Shown: one piece after another, positions 60,666 to 64,000 of the stretch | Layout of the letters: the number at the start of each line of letters is the position of its first letter | Numbering within the stretch: position 1 is the first letter of the stretch | The notes under the pieces: generated by a model | The model's database searches: none | Told to the model about the DNA's origin: nothing | What the model saw: the letters and a program-made list of their open reading frames with translations, nothing else | Translations under genes and position numbers: made by a program | Source: Ruegeria arenilitoris | Lineage (GTDB): Bacteria > Pseudomonadota > Alphaproteobacteria > Rhodobacterales > Rhodobacteraceae | NCBI RefSeq assembly: GCF_013031355.1 | Contig: NZ_WPZO01000001.1 | Span: forward strand, 992,001-1,056,000 | Direction: 5' to 3' | DNA: 64,000 nt

Positions 60666-61235
60666 TCAAAAAAACAGCAGCCACTGGCGGGCCACCCAGA
60701 TTTCGACCCCCAACAGGACGGCAAAGAACAGTTTTGCGGATACGGACAGACCCCTGTTCCACAGTAAGACATAGGCCCCCGCGCAAACCGCAATTGAAAC
60801 CGGCGCGACCCAAAGAGCATGATGCGTGCTGTCCCAATAGCTGACCGGGCTGTGAAAGACCCAATCGCTCAGCGGCCAGAATTGCGGCCGCCCGTCCCCT
60901 GCGTGCAGCAGGAAATCCATCGCCAGATGCAAAAGGCCCGCGGACGCAGCCACCATCAGAACCCGCCACCTGCACCAAAGACCGACCCACAGTGCCAGCC
61001 CCCACAGGATGAATGAGTTGTCGATGGCAAAAACCGTCTGCCAGGCAGACGAAAAGTAAAGCTTATCGAACACCACCTGCTCGGGGATGCCCAAAACGAA
61101 CAGCGATACGCTCGCCATCACGTACAGCGAAAGGTCTGGCAGCAACGACCCAAGCACAGCCGCCGCCAGAATTCGCCCTCGTGCAGGCCGCGCAAAAGCG
61201 GCGGCACCGATCAAAAGATGCGCGGGCGTGTTCAT
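60666..61235 (-). CDS. Membrane protein, YdjM-like putative metal-dependent hydrolase
   Basis: 189 residues with about five hydrophobic segments. PAHLLIGAAAFARPARG and SLLPDLSLYVMA (P-D) near the start, and LLHLAMDFLLHAGDGRPQFWPLSDW in the middle, give histidines and aspartates arranged as in membrane-bound YdjM-type hydrolases; HHALW adds further histidines. The function of the family is poorly defined. Divergent from cobQ, 60 bp apart. Confidence 0.7.
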   Translation of the reverse strand: MNTPAHLLIGAAAFARPARGRILAAAVLGSLLPDLSLYVMASVSLFVLGIPEQVVFDKLYFSSAWQTVFAIDNSFILWGLALWVGLWCRWRVLMVAASAGLLHLAMDFLLHAGDGRPQFWPLSDWVFHSPVSYWDSTHHALWVAPVSIAVCAGAYVLLWNRGLSVSAKLFFAVLLGVEIWVARQWLLFF

Positions 61236-61295
61236 CCGCTCTTTCCCTTTGGGTTCAAATCAGGTCATTTGCGCGTCAACGTATAGGAGACGGCT

Positions 61296-62753
61296 ATGGT
61301 TCGCGCCATCATGATTCAGGGCACCGGCAGCAATGTCGGAAAATCGGTTTTGGTCGCCGGGCTGGCGCGCGCCTATACGCGGCGGGGGCTGCGGGTCGCC
61401 CCGTTCAAGCCACAGAACATGTCCAACAATGCCGCCGTGACCGAAAACGGGGGCGAGATTGGCCGCGCGCAAGCCCTGCAGGCTCGCGCAGCCATGCGCC
61501 CCACCCATACCGACATGAACCCGATCCTGTTGAAGCCGGAAACTGACACCGGTGCGCAAATCATCGTTCAAGGCCAGCGCGCCGGCACGATGAAGGCGGG
61601 CGATTATCGCAAGGACAAGTCCAAACTGCTGGGTGCCGCGTTGGAGAGCTTTGACCGACTGTGCAGCGACGCCGATCTTGTGCTGATCGAAGGGGCCGGC
61701 AGTCCGGCCGAAACCAACCTGCGCAAGGGCGACATCGCCAATATGGGCTTTGCCTGCGCCGCTGATGTGCCGGTCGTTCTGGTCGGAGATATCCACCGCG
61801 GCGGCGTGATCGCTCAGATCGTGGGCACGCAGGCGGTGCTGGAGGCCGGTGATCTTAAGATGATCCGTGGCTTTGCGGTCAACCGGTTCAAGGGCGATGT
61901 CTCGCTGTTCGACGAGGGGCGCGATGACATTGCCGCGCGCACCGGCTGGCCTTGCCTGGGCGTTGTGCCCTGGTTCCACGACGCCTGGAAACTGCCGGCC
62001 GAAGACATGATGGACATCCGGTCCCACAGTGGTGGCTCCTGCAAGGTCGTGGTGCCGCAACTGGAGCGGATGGCCAATTTCGACGATCTCGATCCGCTGT
62101 CTGCCGAACCCGGTGTCACGGTCGAGATCATCCCCGCCGGACGCCCCCTGCCCGGCGATGCCGATCTTGTCCTGCTGCCCGGCAGCAAATCCACCATCGG
62201 CGATCTGACCTATTTCCGAGCACAGGGCTGGGATATCGACCTATACGCCCATGTCCGCCGGGGTGGACATGTGCTGGGTCTGTGCGGTGGCTATCAGATG
62301 CTGGGCAAAACCATCGCCGATCCCGATGGCGTGGATGGCCGCCCGGGCACGGTTGAGGGGTTGGGGCTGTTGGATGTGACCACCACCATGGCAGGTGAAA
62401 AACAGGTCACCCTGCGCACGGCGCGCACCGTTCCCGAAAACGAACCGGTCACCGGCTATGAGATTCACATGGGTCGGACCGAAGGCCCGGATTGCGATCG
62501 CGCCTGGCTTGAGATTGAAAACCGCCCCGAAGGTGCCGCCAACCAAACCGGTCGCATACGGGGCAGCTATCTGCACGGTATTTTCTCGTCCGATACGTTC
62601 CGCGCCCGCTATCTGGAGCAGCTGGGCGCGACTTCGGACCTGGCATATGAAGATGGGGTTGAGGAAACGTTGGACGCGCTGGCGGACCACCTGGAACGGC
62701 ACATGGATCTGGACCGCCTGCTGGATCTGGCCCAGCCGCCGAAACGGCACTGA
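61296..62753 (+). CDS. cobQ: Cobyric acid synthase
   Basis: 485 residues. Residues 1-30 hold the P-loop-type synthetase start ([22 protein letters not shown]), followed by [32 protein letters not shown], both diagnostic of CobQ/CbiP. The C-terminal glutamine amidotransferase has its cysteine in [12 protein letters not shown] and histidine in SYLHGIFSS. It amidates adenosyl-cobyrinic acid a,c-diamide to cobyric acid using glutamine and ATP. GGAGA precedes the ATG. Confidence 0.97.
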   Translation: MVRAIMIQGTGSNVGKSVLVAGLARAYTRRGLRVAPFKPQNMSNNAAVTENGGEIGRAQALQARAAMRPTHTDMNPILLKPETDTGAQIIVQGQRAGTMKAGDYRKDKSKLLGAALESFDRLCSDADLVLIEGAGSPAETNLRKGDIANMGFACAADVPVVLVGDIHRGGVIAQIVGTQAVLEAGDLKMIRGFAVNRFKGDVSLFDEGRDDIAARTGWPCLGVVPWFHDAWKLPAEDMMDIRSHSGGSCKVVVPQLERMANFDDLDPLSAEPGVTVEIIPAGRPLPGDADLVLLPGSKSTIGDLTYFRAQGWDIDLYAHVRRGGHVLGLCGGYQMLGKTIADPDGVDGRPGTVEGLGLLDVTTTMAGEKQVTLRTARTVPENEPVTGYEIHMGRTEGPDCDRAWLEIENRPEGAANQTGRIRGSYLHGIFSSDTFRARYLEQLGATSDLAYEDGVEETLDALADHLERHMDLDRLLDLAQPPKRH

Positions 62754-62756
62754 GGC

Positions 62757-63515
62757 CTAGTCCAGTTCACGCTCAGCCAGAGCCCGGTAAATCTCGCGCC
62801 GCACCATCTTGCGAACATTGCGGGTGATGCGCTGACCCAGAACGCCCTGCAGTTCTTCGCGAACCACCTGAGCGATCAGGTCACGCAGCGCATCCTCGCT
62901 CATTGCCAAAGTAGCGTTCTCAACGTCCGGTTTAGTAGGCTGAGTCGGCGCGGCAGAGGACGATCCGGGATCTCGAATGAAAGTCGCTTTGACCTCAGGC
63001 TCAGGCTGTTCTGGCGCAATTTCCGTTACGCTGGAACTTTGCGAGACAATAAACTCGTCTTCAGCATGCCACTCCAAAATCTTGTTCGGCGTGCCGGAAT
63101 AGGCGTCATCGCTGTCTCCGTCCGGCTCCCACTGGTCCTCGGTGTGGGCAATCGCCGCCTCCAGTGCTTCGATCTTGGCGCTCAGGCTGTCCGCAAGGCC
63201 GTCCTCGTCCCCGGTCTCTGCCTTTGCTTGCTGTTCGACTGCAGGTTCCGCGTGATTGACAATATCGCAAGCCCGCAGAAGCATCGGCTTGACGGAATCC
63301 TCGGCCTTATAGGCCGTTTCCTTCTTTTCAGGCTGAGACTGCTTTGGCACCGCCGGTTCGTTGACCCGCAACGCGTCGGTCAGAACCAGCCTGCTGGGCT
63401 TCCGTGCGATGGTCGGAGTTATCACTCCCGATGCTTTTCGGTCATCTTCGCTGACCAGACGTTTAATCGAGGACAGGACGTCCTCGATTCCCGGTTTTGC
63501 GACTCTATCCGTCAT
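62757..63515 (-). CDS. PopZ-like (DUF2497) pole-organising protein
   Basis: 252 residues. The N terminus IEDVLSSIKRLVSEDDR matches the short PopZ N-terminal helix; the middle is acidic and low-complexity (DEDGLADSLSAKIEALEAAIAHTEDQWEPDGDSDDAYSG), like the spacer region of PopZ; the C terminus ALRDLIAQVVREELQGVLGQRITRNVRKMVRREIYRAL matches the conserved oligomerisation helices. PopZ forms a polar mesh that anchors centromere and signalling proteins. It lies immediately downstream of tolC, as in Caulobacter, which supports the assignment; sequence divergence lowers certainty. Confidence 0.75.
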   Translation of the reverse strand: MTDRVAKPGIEDVLSSIKRLVSEDDRKASGVITPTIARKPSRLVLTDALRVNEPAVPKQSQPEKKETAYKAEDSVKPMLLRACDIVNHAEPAVEQQAKAETGDEDGLADSLSAKIEALEAAIAHTEDQWEPDGDSDDAYSGTPNKILEWHAEDEFIVSQSSSVTEIAPEQPEPEVKATFIRDPGSSSAAPTQPTKPDVENATLAMSEDALRDLIAQVVREELQGVLGQRITRNVRKMVRREIYRALAERELD

Positions 63516-63589
63516 TGTTCTCTACCGCTCTATCCTCAGGATCGAGTGTAGCTAAACAAACCGGACCTCACAACAGGCAGTATTGGCCC

Positions 63590-64000
63590 TTAGTCGCGAC
63601 GCAATGCTTTGAGGACGCGATCCAGATCCTTGCTTTGCCTGCTGATCTGTGCCGGAGCCTTCTTCACCAGGTTGTAGTAAAGGGTCGGATCATAGATCTG
63701 AACGGCCAAACCCAGACGCTCTGCTGTCAGCAGACCTTGCGCCTGCAGCAACTGATACGCCGCACGGGACCGTTCGGTGCGCGATGCAACCTCGGCCAAT
63801 TGCGCGTCCAGTAGGTCCTGCTGGGCGTTCAACACGTCCAGAGTTGTCCGTGCGCCCAGCGTCGCCTCTTCCCGGATACCGTCAAACGCAACCTGCGAGG
63901 CGCGGACCCGTTCGGTCGATGCCCTCAGGCTGGCCGTCGCGGCCTGGAATGCAGCATAGGCGTCGGCAACACCTTGAGTGATGTCCTTCTGCACATTCAG
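63590..64000 (-). CDS. tolC: TolC-family outer-membrane channel, C-terminal part
   Basis: A frame that runs off the right edge. The visible C-terminal 134 or more residues carry the TolC/OEP helical hairpin: VADAYAAFQAATASLRASTERVRASQVAFDGIREEATLGARTTLDVLNAQQDLLDAQLAEVASRTERSRAAYQLLQAQGLLTAERLGL, recognised by RTTLDVLNAQQDLLDA. It forms the trimeric exit duct of type I secretion and efflux systems. Its neighbour on the same strand is the PopZ-like gene 74 bp downstream. Confidence 0.87.
   Translation of the reverse strand: MNVQKDITQGVADAYAAFQAATASLRASTERVRASQVAFDGIREEATLGARTTLDVLNAQQDLLDAQLAEVASRTERSRAAYQLLQAQGLLTAERLGLAVQIYDPTLYYNLVKKAPAQISRQSKDLDRVLKALRRD

Overview
The window looks like a chromosomal segment of a marine-type alphaproteobacterium of the family Rhodobacteraceae (Roseobacter group). 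This rests on gene content and order (phaZ/phaC/phaP/phaR with PhaR boxes, a tolC next to a PopZ-like gene, parE, efp, several TRAP and amine-catabolism genes, a DUF6280-type protein), the high GC content and the Gram-negative envelope proteins. No rRNA, tRNA, CRISPR array, insertion sequence, phage or plasmid marker was seen. The organism assignment is inference from gene families; the species cannot be read from the sequence.

Layout. 1-5.6 kb: the start of a secreted protein, a class III adenylate cyclase fused to TolB-like and TPR regions, then a leftward AraC regulator, secreted alpha/beta hydrolase and secreted NTF2-like protein. 4.9-8.4 kb: a TetR repressor divergent from a two-subunit molybdenum hydroxylase, with two GTAAAC-N6-GTTTAC operators between them. 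8.4-14.6 kb: a rightward amine/polyamine (gamma-glutamylation) cluster of two glutamine-synthetase-like ligases, a glutamine amidotransferase and a PuuB-like oxidase, then a DegT-type aminotransferase; a TTTGATCAAA palindrome recurs in the cluster. 14.6-19.8 kb: a serine protease and the polyhydroxybutyrate locus, with CTGC-N3-GCAG boxes upstream of phaP and between phaC and phaZ. 19.8-23.5 kb: a GFA-like protein and several alpha/beta hydrolases, one lacking its nucleophile. 23.7-28.4 kb: thrS and a complete bufferin operon (bufA1-bufB-bufC-doxX) with an internal terminator-like hairpin. 28.4-40.2 kb: housekeeping and small metabolic genes (ArsC-like, cold shock, thyX, glyoxalase, sdhE, aminotransferase, MATE, ppk2, methyltransferase).

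40.2-44.5 kb: a 19-codon reading frame under a strong promoter that contains a palindrome, a 2-oxoglutarate oxygenase, parE, and an AT-rich AlbA_2-domain gene that looks acquired. 44.6-55.1 kb: a long leftward run with an N-formylglutamate-amidohydrolase-like gene, a complete TRAP transporter, a Na/Pi-type transporter, a third glutamine-synthetase-like ligase, an aldehyde dehydrogenase, an iron alcohol dehydrogenase and an alpha/beta hydrolase. Most noncoding gaps of this run carry a perfect stem-loop. A divergent RpiR regulator, flanked by two similar AT-rich palindromes, probably controls the first part. 56-64 kb: a membrane protein overlapping a glycosyltransferase, ygfZ, an ABC membrane domain without an ATPase, efp, cobQ, a PopZ-like protein and the C-terminal end of tolC.

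The most interesting signals are the promoter/operator/19-codon ORF at 40168-40301, the bufferin operon and its attenuator, the stem-loops in the 44.6-51.3 kb operon, the alternative hairpins before the DegT gene at 13301-13329, two alpha/beta hydrolases without a nucleophile, and the AlbA_2 islet after parE.
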